A stretch of DNA of 64,000 nucleotides from Mannheimia glucosida (GTDB lineage Bacteria > Pseudomonadota > Gammaproteobacteria > Enterobacterales > Pasteurellaceae). The DNA lies in the NCBI RefSeq assembly GCF_046267875.1, contig NZ_CP176502.1, positions 1,178,001 to 1,242,000 on the forward strand, in the 5' to 3' direction. The translations under genes and the position numbers were made by a program. The notes beneath the pieces are model-generated. The model was given only the letters and a program-made list of their open reading frames with translations. It searched no databases and was not told the origin of the DNA. Below are positions 1 to 8,171 of the stretch, piece by piece (position 1 is the first letter of the stretch; each line of letters starts with the position of its first letter).

Positions 1-221
1 CAAATCACTTGGCGGGTTAAGTTTTCAATATCCACCCAAGCAGAGGTAGTAATTTCTCCCCCTACTAATGCCATACCGGTTTTCACGTAAGTTTCACAGG
101 CAACGCGTGCTTTAGGGTCTTGTTTTAAAATTTCATCTAATACTGCATCTGAAATTTGGTCTGCGATTTTATCCGGATGCCCTTCTGAAACCGATTCAGA
201 AGTGAATAAATTAATTGCCAT
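1..221 (-). CDS. metK: S-adenosylmethionine synthase, N-terminal part (runs off the window)
   Basis: The enzyme makes S-adenosylmethionine from methionine and ATP in the cytoplasm. Only the first ~73 residues are present, reading leftward off the window edge. They begin [20 protein letters not shown], the highly conserved MetK amino terminus with the ATP-binding His of the GHPDK motif. They continue through the family's [12 protein letters not shown] and [11 protein letters not shown] stretches. The start is the ATG whose complement lies at 219-221. The next gene leftward is outside the window. Confidence 0.97.
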
Positions 222-261
222 TTGTATTCCTCTCTATCTTAAATATTAGATTTAAATAATA

Positions 262-308
262 ACAAGCGGTCATTTTTTGCAAATATTTTACAAATATGCA
301 CCGCTTGT
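262..308. repeat. Inverted pair of DNA-uptake signal cores
   Basis: ACAAGCGGT at 262-270 and its complement ACCGCTTGT at 300-308 face each other with AT-rich sequence between, able to fold into one hairpin. They sit between the patatin gene's 3' end (386) and the metK start. The 9-mer is the uptake-signal core of the Actinobacillus/Mannheimia branch. Such inverted pairs often serve as terminators, but no long U-tract follows here. Confidence 0.7.
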
Positions 309-385
309 ATGAATTCTGTTTGGAAGTGTTTCCGTCTAGACGTCTATAATATATTTTTTGAACGTTTTAGGCAAATAGAATTTGC

Positions 386-1228
386 TTATTTGGCTAAATA
401 TGCTCTCAAGCCAGCCAACGCATTTCGGGCATCTTTTACCCCTAAATCGTACATTCCTTGGATTTTGTCTACATCTTTTTCCAAACGGCTGATTTTGACT
501 GTTCTGCTTGGACGAATCACAAAAATCTGTTGTTTTTCATTGAGTTGAATAATCTGCTCAACAGCTTGATTATATTCCGCATAGCGGTTTTCCCAGCGTT
601 GCACTAATTTCGGATATTTTTTATAAAAACGTTTAAACAGCCACATCGAGCTTGGTTTCTTACGGTATTCAAGTGGGCGAGTAAGCACCACGATAATTTT
701 GTCATATCCCATTTCAATAAATTTCTGCACCGGAATACTGTCTGACACCCCACCGTCTAAGTATTTTTTCCCCTCAATTTCGACTATTTTAGAAACAATC
801 GGCATTGAGGAGGTGGCTCGAAAGGCCTCCATTTGCTCGAACACATTGTCGATTTTGATATATTCGGGTTTGCCTGTTTCGACATTCGTCACGGTGACCC
901 AAAAGTCCATACCGGAAGCCTCAAATGCCTGTTGGTCAAACGGATCGAGCCTAGAAGGAAGTTCATAGTAGGCAAAATCTCGATTAACGATATTGCCGGT
1001 GGTGAGCAAACTGTGTAACCCCATATAACGCTTATCTTTAGCGTATTTTTTGTTATATCGCAACGCTCTGCCTTTTTGTTTTGAAGGCAGGTTCACACCA
1101 AATAACGCCCCGGCGGAAACGCCGATTGCCCCGTCTATATGAATATTTTCATCTAAAAACACATCTAACACACCGGCGGTAAAAATACCACGTAAACCAC
1201 CGCCTTCCAGCACTAATCCAACTTTCAT
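386..1228 (-). CDS. Patatin-like phospholipase (YjjU/RssA type)
   Basis: A 280-residue patatin-fold serine hydrolase with a Ser-Asp dyad. The oxyanion-hole sequence GGGLRG is at residues 9-14. The nucleophile elbow GVSAG puts the catalytic Ser near residue 38, and the DGG motif puts the catalytic Asp near 158. No signal peptide is visible, so it is probably cytoplasmic or membrane-peripheral. It resembles E. coli YjjU but is shorter. The physiological lipid substrate is unknown. It stands alone on the minus strand with its start 59 bases from the divergent TfoX-like gene, so the two probably share a promoter region. Confidence 0.88.
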   Translation of the reverse strand: MKVGLVLEGGGLRGIFTAGVLDVFLDENIHIDGAIGVSAGALFGVNLPSKQKGRALRYNKKYAKDKRYMGLHSLLTTGNIVNRDFAYYELPSRLDPFDQQAFEASGMDFWVTVTNVETGKPEYIKIDNVFEQMEAFRATSSMPIVSKIVEIEGKKYLDGGVSDSIPVQKFIEMGYDKIIVVLTRPLEYRKKPSSMWLFKRFYKKYPKLVQRWENRYAEYNQAVEQIIQLNEKQQIFVIRPSRTVKISRLEKDVDKIQGMYDLGVKDARNALAGLRAYLAK

Positions 1229-1287
1229 ATCATTCTCCCTGTAATTTGTGTATTATAACCCGAATTATCTTGCTAGGAGAAATCACA

Positions 1288-1605
1288 ATGGCTGATGCAG
1301 AATTTATGGATTTCCTGTTAGATCAACTAAGCCCGATTTCCGGTTTGCGTTCGAAAAAAATGTTTGGTGAATATTGCTTGTTTTTTGATAATAAAATTGT
1401 CGCTATTATCAGCAAAGATTATCGCATTTTTGTCAAAGCTAATCCGCAAACCTTGCCGTTATTCTTAGCTGAAAATGCCGAACAATTTCACTATTTTGCT
1501 AAAGGAAAAGTGCAAAAAATGCACTACTGGAGCATTCCGGAATTAGCGATTGAAGAAGCTGATGAACTGGTCAAATGGATTCGGCTAGGCTTACAAGCGG
1601 TGTAA
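1288..1605 (+). CDS. TfoX/Sxy N-terminal domain protein
   Basis: A 105-residue protein starting MADAEFMDFLLDQL. An AGGAGA ribosome-binding site at 1275-1280 decides this start; an in-frame upstream ATG at 1246 has none. The sequence matches the TfoX N-terminal domain, with the core 'RSKKMFGEYCLFFDNKIVAI'. Full-length Sxy/TfoX of Pasteurellaceae, the CRP co-activator of competence genes, is about twice as long and carries a second C-terminal domain that is missing here. It is therefore either a stand-alone family member of unknown role or a paralogue of Sxy. No CRP-S site is obvious upstream. Confidence 0.8.
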   Translation: MADAEFMDFLLDQLSPISGLRSKKMFGEYCLFFDNKIVAIISKDYRIFVKANPQTLPLFLAENAEQFHYFAKGKVQKMHYWSIPELAIEEADELVKWIRLGLQAV

Positions 1606-1696
1606 TTTAGCGAAAATTTTGCAAAAAAACGCTAAAATATGCCCTCTTGTTAGGGGCGTTTGTCCTAATATTTCTATACTTTAAGATTTTATATTT

Positions 1697-2410
1697 ATGA
1701 ACCAGAAAAAATTAGTTTCTTTGATTGTCGTTATTGTGTTGGCAATCATTTCTCAGATTTTTAGCTTTTTTGATAAAAAAGAGCCTTCAAAAGCACAGGA
1801 AAAATCTACCCGAAGTAGCCAGACTCATCAAGTTTCAACTTCATCATTGGGTAACTATGATGTGCAGATGAAAAACGACCGTTTGAAACAGCATATTGTA
1901 GATACCGATTATTACACCTTAGCGTTGTCGTGGTCGCCGGCGTTTTGCCAAAAACAAAAGCGAAATAATCACGGTAAAATTCCGTCTCATTTGGAATATC
2001 AATGTGGTGGCTCAGCAGATTTTGGTTGGGTTATTCACGGCTTATGGCCGCAAAGTGGCAAGGCAAGAAGTGTTGATGAACACCCTCGTTATTGCCAAGG
2101 CGATTTGCCGATGGTGGCAGAGCAGACGATTAAGCAATATTTACCCGAATCACCGGGTGCAACTTTGTTGCAAGGCGAATGGGAAAAACACGGTGCTTGT
2201 GCCTTTAACCAAGCGAATGATTACTTCGCCAAACAAAAAGAGCTATTTAATCAGCTCAAATTACCGGATACTGAAATGTCTAAATTAGCACTGTTTAACT
2301 GGATGCGAGCGAATAACCCTCATTTGCAAAACATCTATTTAGGTGGCGGCAAAGACGAGCTGTATATTTGCTATGATAAGGCATTTCAACCGATGGACTG
2401 CCCACGTTAA
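1697..2410 (+). CDS. Ribonuclease T2 family protein (RNase I-like)
   Basis: A 237-residue secreted or membrane-tethered endoribonuclease. Residues 6-25 are a hydrophobic signal/anchor with no lipobox or obvious cleavage site, followed by a Ser/Lys-rich linker. Both T2 catalytic blocks are intact. HGLWPQ has its His near residue 114, and EWEKHGAC has Glu near 161 and His near 165. The family cleaves single-stranded RNA through 2',3'-cyclic intermediates. Its TAA shares one base with the ATG of sprT, so the two genes are translationally coupled. Confidence 0.93.
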   Translation: MNQKKLVSLIVVIVLAIISQIFSFFDKKEPSKAQEKSTRSSQTHQVSTSSLGNYDVQMKNDRLKQHIVDTDYYTLALSWSPAFCQKQKRNNHGKIPSHLEYQCGGSADFGWVIHGLWPQSGKARSVDEHPRYCQGDLPMVAEQTIKQYLPESPGATLLQGEWEKHGACAFNQANDYFAKQKELFNQLKLPDTEMSKLALFNWMRANNPHLQNIYLGGGKDELYICYDKAFQPMDCPR

Positions 2411-2904
2411 TGGCAGATCTTCGTCAACTAAAAATGCAGGTTCAACGCCAATTAAAGCGTGATCTTGAACGTGCAAATCACTATTTCAATACCACTTTTA
2501 CGCCACCAACCATTAGCTATGCGGTGCGTGGTGTAAAAGCCGGTGTTGCTTATCTTGAACGCAACGAAGTGCGGTTTAACCCTGTGTTATTGCAAGAAAA
2601 TGAACAGGCATTTATCCGCCAAGTTGTGCCGCACGAATTGGCTCATATCTTGGTTTATCAACACTTTGGGCGGGTACAATCTCACGGTAAAGAGTGGAAA
2701 ATGATGATGGAAACCGTACTGGGTGTACCGGCGGAAATTTACCATTGTTTTGATACCCAAAGTGTGCAACAGCAATTTAGTTACCAATGTGCCTGCCAGA
2801 CTCACCAACTTTCCATTCGCCGACACAATGCGGTGATGCGAGATAAAAAAAGCTATATTTGCCGTTTATGTAAAACCCCGCTCCACCTTGTAGAGAACAG
2901 TTAA
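2410..2904 (+). CDS. sprT: SprT family zinc metalloprotease-like protein
   Basis: A 164-residue cytoplasmic protein. The zinc-binding HExxH is seen as HELAH at residues 75-79. A C-terminal zinc ribbon is formed by CAC and CRLC cysteine pairs. Domain order and length fit E. coli SprT, relative of eukaryotic Spartan. The bacterial role is not settled. The start ATG overlaps the stop codon of the RNase T2 gene (TAATG), implying co-translation. A 103-base gap separates it from ndh. Confidence 0.93.
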   Translation: MADLRQLKMQVQRQLKRDLERANHYFNTTFTPPTISYAVRGVKAGVAYLERNEVRFNPVLLQENEQAFIRQVVPHELAHILVYQHFGRVQSHGKEWKMMMETVLGVPAEIYHCFDTQSVQQQFSYQCACQTHQLSIRRHNAVMRDKKSYICRLCKTPLHLVENS

Positions 2905-3007
2905 GGTGGATAAAAGTTAAGAGAATGTTACGATTTAGCTAGACATTCCCATTTAAACACCTAAAATCTGCCATAGTTTTTATTTTAATTTTATTTCCGG
3001 AGTATTT

Positions 3008-4288
3008 ATGGAAACGATTGTGATTGTAGGTGGTGGAGCAGGTGGTTTGGAGCTTGCAACCTATCTAGGTAACAAATTAGGGCGTAAACAAAAGGCAAAA
3101 GTGGTGCTAATTGACCGTAATGCAACGCATTTATGGAAACCATTATTGCACGAAGTGGCAACCGGTACTATTGATGAAGGTACGGATGCACTAAGCTATC
3201 GGGCTCACGCTAAAAATCATAGCTTTGAATTTCAGCAAGGCACGTTGGTGGCGGTAGATAGAGAGAGGAAAACTGTTTCACTCGCTCCAATTTATAATGA
3301 CCAAAACCAACTTCTCGTCAAAGAACGCCATATTAGTTATGACAAATTAGTGATCGCTATCGGCAGTAAATCCAATGATTTTGGTACTAAAGGGGTTGCA
3401 GAGAATTGCATTTTCTTAGATGGCTCAGAGCAGGCAAAAGATTTCCAAAAACGAATGATGGAGCTGTTTTTACGTTTTTCACATAGTGAAAATAAAGATG
3501 TAAAAATTGCGATTGTGGGCGGTGGAGCAACAGGTATTGAGCTTTCAGCCGAGCTTTACCACGTTGTGAAGAATTTAAATTCTTACGGTTTTGGTAAATT
3601 AAATCGAGCCAGCTTGAAAGTGACTTTAATTGAGGCTGGCCCTCGTTTAATTCCGGCATTACCGGAGAAAGTATCAGTTTCTGCTTTCCACGAATTGAAA
3701 AAAGCCGGTGTTTCGGTGCGTTTAGGCACGATGATTACCGAGGCTCGCCCAGACGGATTAATGACCCGCTTAGGTGAGAAAATTGAGGCGGATATTATGG
3801 TTTGGGCTGCCGGAGTAAAAGCACCCGAAATCACCCGTGAATTTGGCTTTGAAACGAACCGCTTGAACCAAATTGAGATTAAAGATACGCTACAAACTAC
3901 CGTTGATGAGTCGGTGTTTGTCATTGGCGATTGTGCGGCGTTAATCCAAGATGGCAAGCCAATTCCGCCAAGAGCGCAAGCGGCTCACCAAATGGCAACC
4001 CGATGTGGTAAAAATATTGTGGCACTCATTGATGGGAAAGAGATGAAGTCGTTTCGATTTAACGATAAAGGCTCGTTGCTTTCATTCTCAAAATTTGGCA
4101 CGGTGGGTAATTTAATGGGGAATTTAGTGAGCGGTGATATGTTTATTGAAGGTAAAATTGCCCGCTTGGCATATCTCTCGCTTTATCGAATGCACCAAGT
4201 AGCTCTGCACGGTTGTGTTAAAACCGGCTTGATTGTGTTAGTAGGGCAAATTAACCGTTTCTTAAGACCAACAATGAAACTGCATTAA
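3008..4288 (+). CDS. ndh: Type II NADH:quinone oxidoreductase
   Basis: A 426-residue single-subunit flavoprotein that passes electrons from NADH to quinone at the inner membrane without pumping protons. The FAD Rossmann motif GGGAGG is at residues 8-13. A second nucleotide-binding motif GGGATG, near residue 165, binds NADH. VIGDCAA near residue 310 is the second FAD contact. The C-terminus holds basic, hydrophobic segments expected for peripheral membrane binding. TTTCCGGAGTATTT provides the ribosome-binding site. It is monocistronic with a strong terminator directly after it. Confidence 0.96.
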   Translation: METIVIVGGGAGGLELATYLGNKLGRKQKAKVVLIDRNATHLWKPLLHEVATGTIDEGTDALSYRAHAKNHSFEFQQGTLVAVDRERKTVSLAPIYNDQNQLLVKERHISYDKLVIAIGSKSNDFGTKGVAENCIFLDGSEQAKDFQKRMMELFLRFSHSENKDVKIAIVGGGATGIELSAELYHVVKNLNSYGFGKLNRASLKVTLIEAGPRLIPALPEKVSVSAFHELKKAGVSVRLGTMITEARPDGLMTRLGEKIEADIMVWAAGVKAPEITREFGFETNRLNQIEIKDTLQTTVDESVFVIGDCAALIQDGKPIPPRAQAAHQMATRCGKNIVALIDGKEMKSFRFNDKGSLLSFSKFGTVGNLMGNLVSGDMFIEGKIARLAYLSLYRMHQVALHGCVKTGLIVLVGQINRFLRPTMKLH

Positions 4289-4291
4289 ACG

Positions 4292-4321
4292 AAAATCCGC
4301 ATCAAATGATGCGGATTTTTT
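4292..4321. terminator. Bidirectional intrinsic terminator
   Basis: Stem AAAATCCGCATC (4292-4303) pairs with GATGCGGATTTT (4308-4319) around an AAAT loop, with T- and A-runs at the two ends. It lies between the converging ndh and afuA-like genes and can serve both. Confidence 0.93.
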
Positions 4322-4377
4322 CTTATAAGCAAATAGCAAGCGGTTGTTTTCTTGCCTATTTTTGCAAATACTCACGC

Positions 4378-5418
4378 CTAGTTTGCTAATTTAATTTCCG
4401 CCAACCATTTATCAATTAAGCGTTTGCCCTCTTCGCTGGAACCTGCTTTTTGGTAATCAATTTCCACAAAGTCTAACGCATCGGCTTTGGTTGATTGTGG
4501 CGCAACTTCGGCGTTGATGTTTGTTGGGGTTTGGTAAACACCGTGTTTTTTCCAAGGAATTTCCTGTGCTTCTTTTGAAAGCACCCAATCCATAAACAGT
4601 TTGGCGTTATCTAAATTACGGGCATTTTTGATAATGCTGACACCGCCTAACGCATAGCCCACTTTACCTTCCGGAATAATAGCTTCAATAGGCGCACCTT
4701 TTTCTTTTTCAGTGGCATAACTATGTACAAAGCCTACTGTAACTGCACTTTCACCACGGGCAAGATTGCTGGTGACTAGGGTGCTTTTCACATATTGTGA
4801 GACGTTATTGTTGAGTTTTTTCAGATAATCAAAGGTTTTCTCTTCGCCCCATAAGGTTGAAAGAGTGGTCATAAACGTATAAGTCGTGCCGGAGCTACGA
4901 GGATCAGGTAGTTGTACTTCACCTTTTAAGCGAGGATCTAATAAATCTTCCCATTTTTTCGGTGCCTCAATGCCTAGTTTGGCGAGTTTTTCGGTATTCA
5001 CGCCTAACCCTAATACAAGCATATAAACGATAGAAGTAAATTTACCTTGTTCACTTTCAACTAAGGATTTAAATTGTGGCAGAATTTCAGCTTGTTTTGG
5101 TGAACGGTAGGCTTCCAGTAAGCCTAATTCGCCTGCTTGAAAGTGAGGTTCAATCGTGCCGCCATACCAAATATCTGCCTGAGGGTTCGATGCTTCCGCT
5201 TTTACTTTTCCGAAAATTGTACCGGTTCCGCCGTGAATGAATTTAGTTTCGACATTATATTTGTGTGAAAATTGCTTGGTCATTTCTTCACAAACATTAT
5301 TTTGTACCGAGCAATAAACAGTTAAACGGCCTTCTGCTTGTGCTGCTTGAGCTGATAAGAAAATGCCAGAGGCGATTAAGATCGATTTTAATGAGATTAA
5401 TTTGAGTACGTTCATCAC
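4378..5418 (-). CDS. Periplasmic substrate-binding protein of the AfuA/FbpA family
   Basis: A 346-residue ABC-transporter binding protein. Residues 1-28 are a Sec signal peptide ending AQAAQA. The mature part has the ferric/thiamine/phosphosugar-type fold, with LTVYCSVQNN at the start and the ADIWYGG segment. It resembles Actinobacillus AfuA, named for iron uptake but shown in the literature to bind hexose phosphates. The ligand here cannot be assigned from sequence. No permease or ATPase gene lies beside it, since azlC diverges upstream and ndh converges downstream. It must work with a distant transporter or alone. No clear Fur box is seen in the 218-base upstream gap. Confidence 0.85.
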   Translation of the reverse strand: MMNVLKLISLKSILIASGIFLSAQAAQAEGRLTVYCSVQNNVCEEMTKQFSHKYNVETKFIHGGTGTIFGKVKAEASNPQADIWYGGTIEPHFQAGELGLLEAYRSPKQAEILPQFKSLVESEQGKFTSIVYMLVLGLGVNTEKLAKLGIEAPKKWEDLLDPRLKGEVQLPDPRSSGTTYTFMTTLSTLWGEEKTFDYLKKLNNNVSQYVKSTLVTSNLARGESAVTVGFVHSYATEKEKGAPIEAIIPEGKVGYALGGVSIIKNARNLDNAKLFMDWVLSKEAQEIPWKKHGVYQTPTNINAEVAPQSTKADALDFVEIDYQKAGSSEEGKRLIDKWLAEIKLAN

Positions 5419-5636
5419 TTTCCTGAAAACATAAAATAAAAGGTAGTGAAGTCTAGCATTTCAAAGCTCTGGTTGAAAATAGTTAATTGCAATGAAGTAG
5501 GGCAATTGTGCCTATTACTTTAATATTTACCAACTATTTGCAAGTTTTAGCAAAAAATAACCGCTTGTAGTAGCTCTTGCTATTTTGTCAAAATTCAGAA
5601 TAATAAATGCCTTTAGTCTAATGTTAAATTTTAGTT

Positions 5637-6335
5637 ATGGAAAATAGTTGGAAATATGCTCTTAAATTAACCATGCCGATTTTTATGGGCTATTTTGCCG
5701 CAGGTGTAGCTTACGGAATGCTTGCCACTAATGCCGGAATGCCTGCGTGGTTTACGATTGTAATGAGTTTTACCGTGGTATCGGGGACGGCACAATATGC
5801 AGCGATTCCGTTTTTTGTCTCCGGTGTTGGGGCAGTGTCGGTTTTTTTGAGTACGCTGTTAATGAGCCTACGTTTTAGTTTTTATACCTTAAATATGATG
5901 GAGCATAAGCCGATATCCAAAGCGAAAAGTTTGGTTGCTATTGCCGGTTTAACCGATGAAGGCTTTGCGGTGTTATCTTCATTACCGAAAGAGCAAAAGC
6001 AAGCATTATTCTTTAAAATCGCTGTGCTATGTGTGGCTTATTGGACATTTTCCACGATTGTCGGTGTGTTGTTAGGCGATTCAGTGGCGAACTATATTCC
6101 GCATTTGGATTTTGCTCTGCCTTGTTTGTTTGCAATTTTAGCCTATGAGCAATACAAAAACCAAAAACAATGGAAACCGATTGTGATTGCGTTAATCGGA
6201 TTTTTACTTGCTCGTCAGATTACCGAAACCAGCGTGTTATTGGTGGCAATTTTAGTAGCGATTGTTATTGTGGCTTTATTACCTCAATCTTCTTCAATCA
6301 AACTAGAGAAAGGAGTAGAAAATGAGCACAAATGA
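5637..6335 (+). CDS. azlC: AzlC family branched-chain amino acid exporter, large subunit
   Basis: A 232-residue inner-membrane protein with several hydrophobic segments and the AzlC signature region, including PIFMGYFAAGVAYGML and a conserved TDEGFAV. With AzlD it forms an exporter for branched-chain amino acids and their analogues (YgaZH in E. coli). Its 3' end overlaps azlD by 14 bases. The GGAG-type ribosome-binding site of azlD is inside azlC, indicating a coupled two-gene operon. Confidence 0.93.
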   Translation: MENSWKYALKLTMPIFMGYFAAGVAYGMLATNAGMPAWFTIVMSFTVVSGTAQYAAIPFFVSGVGAVSVFLSTLLMSLRFSFYTLNMMEHKPISKAKSLVAIAGLTDEGFAVLSSLPKEQKQALFFKIAVLCVAYWTFSTIVGVLLGDSVANYIPHLDFALPCLFAILAYEQYKNQKQWKPIVIALIGFLLARQITETSVLLVAILVAIVIVALLPQSSSIKLEKGVENEHK

Positions 6336-6648
6336 TATTTTGATAATGTTTGCAGCATTAGTGCTCGGCTCGCAAATTTGTCGTTTTTTGCCGGAATTTT
6401 TACCGAAAAAGGTGTTATCTTCGCCCATTTTGCAAAAATTAAACAAAATGTTACCGCTTGTGATTATGCTTTTATTGCTTTTAACGAGCCTAAACTTTCC
6501 TAAAAACGGGGAAGGCTTTAACTTAATATTGGCACAAATTCTGGCTTTAATAGGCGTATTAGGTAGCTATGTTTGGCTGAAAAATACCTTTTTAAGCGTA
6601 GCGTTGGGGATTTTAGGTGTGAATGTGTTTTTATCTATTTTAAGTTGA
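6322..6648 (+). CDS. azlD: AzlD family branched-chain amino acid exporter, small subunit
   Basis: A 108-residue protein with three to four hydrophobic segments, the partner of AzlC (YgaH-like). The ATG at 6322 lies inside azlC after an AGAAAGGAG ribosome-binding site. It starts MSTNDILIMFAALVLGSQIC, followed by the family's RFLPEF motif. The operon ends at the uptake-signal terminator at 6672-6707. Confidence 0.92.
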   Translation: MSTNDILIMFAALVLGSQICRFLPEFLPKKVLSSPILQKLNKMLPLVIMLLLLLTSLNFPKNGEGFNLILAQILALIGVLGSYVWLKNTFLSVALGILGVNVFLSILS

Positions 6649-6671
6649 TTGCAAATTTTAGAGCAAAAATA

Positions 6672-6707
6672 ACCGCTTGTAATTGAACATTACAAGCGGT
6701 ATTTTTT
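6672..6707. terminator. Terminator built from an inverted uptake-signal pair
   Basis: ACCGCTTGTAAT (6672-6683) pairs with ATTACAAGCGGT (6689-6700) around TGAAC, followed by ATTTTTT. It separates converging azlD and the NCS2 permease gene. Both arms contain the complete 9-base uptake-signal core, so the element works as terminator and uptake site together. Confidence 0.92.
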
Positions 6708-6724
6708 CTCTTATGTTTTGCAAA

Positions 6725-8026
6725 TTAAATCGCTAAGCCAAAAGCGTAGAAGGCAACTAACATAATCGCAATAATCACTGTGCCTAGGTTTAATTTATTG
6801 GCTTCACCTGAAATTAAGCGACCAATCACCAGTGTTGCGAAGCCTAGCATAATACCGGTTACGATGTTAGCGGTTAATACGATAAATACCGCACATACTA
6901 AGCCTGCCATTGCACCTACAAAATCGCTGAAATCTAATTTAGAGACATTACTTAGCATTAATAAGCCCACATACATTAATGCCGGTGCGGTAGCATAGCT
7001 TGGCACTAAGAATGCAAGAGGTTGGAAGAACAGCATAAATAAGAAACCGATACCAACCACTACAGCGGTTAAACCGGTTTTACCACCAACGGCTGTACCT
7101 GCTGCCGATTCAATATACACTGCCGCTGGTGCTGTACCAAATAAGCCCGATAAAATTGAGCCGAATGAGTCAGAAGTTAGGGCTTTATCGCCATTGATAA
7201 TTTGTCCGTCTTTATCTAATAAACCGGCTTGCCCTGCAACCGCACGGATAGTACCTGTTGCATCAAAAATAGCGGTCATTACTAACGCAAATACGACAGG
7301 TAAAATGGCGGTATTTAATGCTCCCATAATATCAAGATTTAAGAATTGCGAATTTTCACCAAAACTCGGCATTTTGAAAAAGCCTGCGTATTTTACGTTA
7401 GGGTCAAAAATTAAACCTACGATGGTAATAGCAATAATGACCCATAAAATACTGCCTTTTACTTTCAGTTTTTCTAACCCGATAATGGCGGCTAAACCGA
7501 TTAATGACATTAAAACCGGAAATGAAGTGAAGTCCCCTAATTTAACCGGAATATCCATACCGCTATTGACCACTAATTTAACGTTAGTGGCGGCAATAAT
7601 CAGTAAGAATAAACCAATACCAATTCCAGCACCGTGGGCAATGCTACTTGGCAAATTACGTAAAATCCAAGTACGGATACCGGTAGCAGAAATCAGGGTA
7701 AACACCACCCCCATTAAGAAAATCGCCCCAAGTGCGACAGGAATAGAAACTTGTTGCCCTAACACTAAGCTAAAGGCTGTAAAAGCAGTTAAGGAAATCG
7801 CACAACCGATAGCCATTGGTGCATTTGCCCATAAGCCGATTAAAATGGAGCCTAAGCCTGAAACTAAACAGGTGGCAATGAACACCGATTCGGCAGGGAA
7901 GCCGGCTTGGCTTAACATTCCCGGCACAACAATAACCGAATACACCATTGCGAGGAATGTAGTTAAACCTGCAATTACTTCTTGACGAACGTTTGAACCA
8001 CGCTCCTCAAATTTAAATAAAGACAT
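6725..8026 (-). CDS. NCS2 family purine permease (AzgA-like: adenine or guanine/hypoxanthine)
   Basis: A 433-residue inner-membrane nucleobase importer with about 12-14 hydrophobic segments. It starts MSLFKFEERGSNVRQEVIAG and carries GLTTFLAMVYSV early on, typical of the AzgA branch (E. coli AdeP/AdeQ, GhxP/GhxQ) and distinct from UraA. Which purine is carried cannot be told from sequence. A near-perfect PurR operator at 8098-8113, 72 bases upstream of the start, supports a purine role and repression by PurR when purines are plentiful. Confidence 0.93.
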   Translation of the reverse strand: MSLFKFEERGSNVRQEVIAGLTTFLAMVYSVIVVPGMLSQAGFPAESVFIATCLVSGLGSILIGLWANAPMAIGCAISLTAFTAFSLVLGQQVSIPVALGAIFLMGVVFTLISATGIRTWILRNLPSSIAHGAGIGIGLFLLIIAATNVKLVVNSGMDIPVKLGDFTSFPVLMSLIGLAAIIGLEKLKVKGSILWVIIAITIVGLIFDPNVKYAGFFKMPSFGENSQFLNLDIMGALNTAILPVVFALVMTAIFDATGTIRAVAGQAGLLDKDGQIINGDKALTSDSFGSILSGLFGTAPAAVYIESAAGTAVGGKTGLTAVVVGIGFLFMLFFQPLAFLVPSYATAPALMYVGLLMLSNVSKLDFSDFVGAMAGLVCAVFIVLTANIVTGIMLGFATLVIGRLISGEANKLNLGTVIIAIMLVAFYAFGLAI

Positions 8027-8097
8027 AAGAACCTCAAAAAAGAAAAAATGAAAGGGGAAATTTTGGGATGCGGAATTTTACAGAAATTTGGCACAAT

Positions 8098-8113
8098 AAG
8101 CAAACGTTTGCGT
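8098..8113 (-). promoter_or_regulatory. PurR operator upstream of NCS2 purine permease
   Basis: AAGCAAACGTTTGCGT differs at one base from the E. coli PurR consensus ACGCAAACGTTTGCGT and keeps the central CAAACGTTTG palindrome. It lies 72 bases upstream of the permease start. Confidence 0.9.
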
Positions 8114-8130
8114 AGCTTAAAATATAAGGC

Positions 8131-8162
8131 AAAAAATAAAAGCAGGAATGAATCCTGCTTTT
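8131..8162 (-). terminator. Intrinsic terminator of the yajC-secD-secF operon
   Basis: On the minus strand AAAAGCAGGA pairs with TCCTGCTTTT around a five-base loop, followed by a run of T. It lies just after the secF stop codon. Confidence 0.92.
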
Positions 8163-8171
8163 GTATGATGG

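Noticed and set aside
1246..1287. Longer start for the TfoX N-domain gene
   Set aside because: The AGGAGA at 1275-1280 is placed for the ATG at 1288, and the extra 14 residues do not fit the family.
5419..5636. Fur box controlling the AfuA-like gene
   Set aside because: No sequence close to the 19-base Fur consensus was found; the AT-rich gap alone is not evidence.
7194..7985. 263-codon open frame on the plus strand
   Set aside because: It lies wholly antisense to the NCS2 permease gene, has no ribosome-binding site, and its Lys/Ile/Pro-heavy composition is what antisense of a hydrophobic gene gives.
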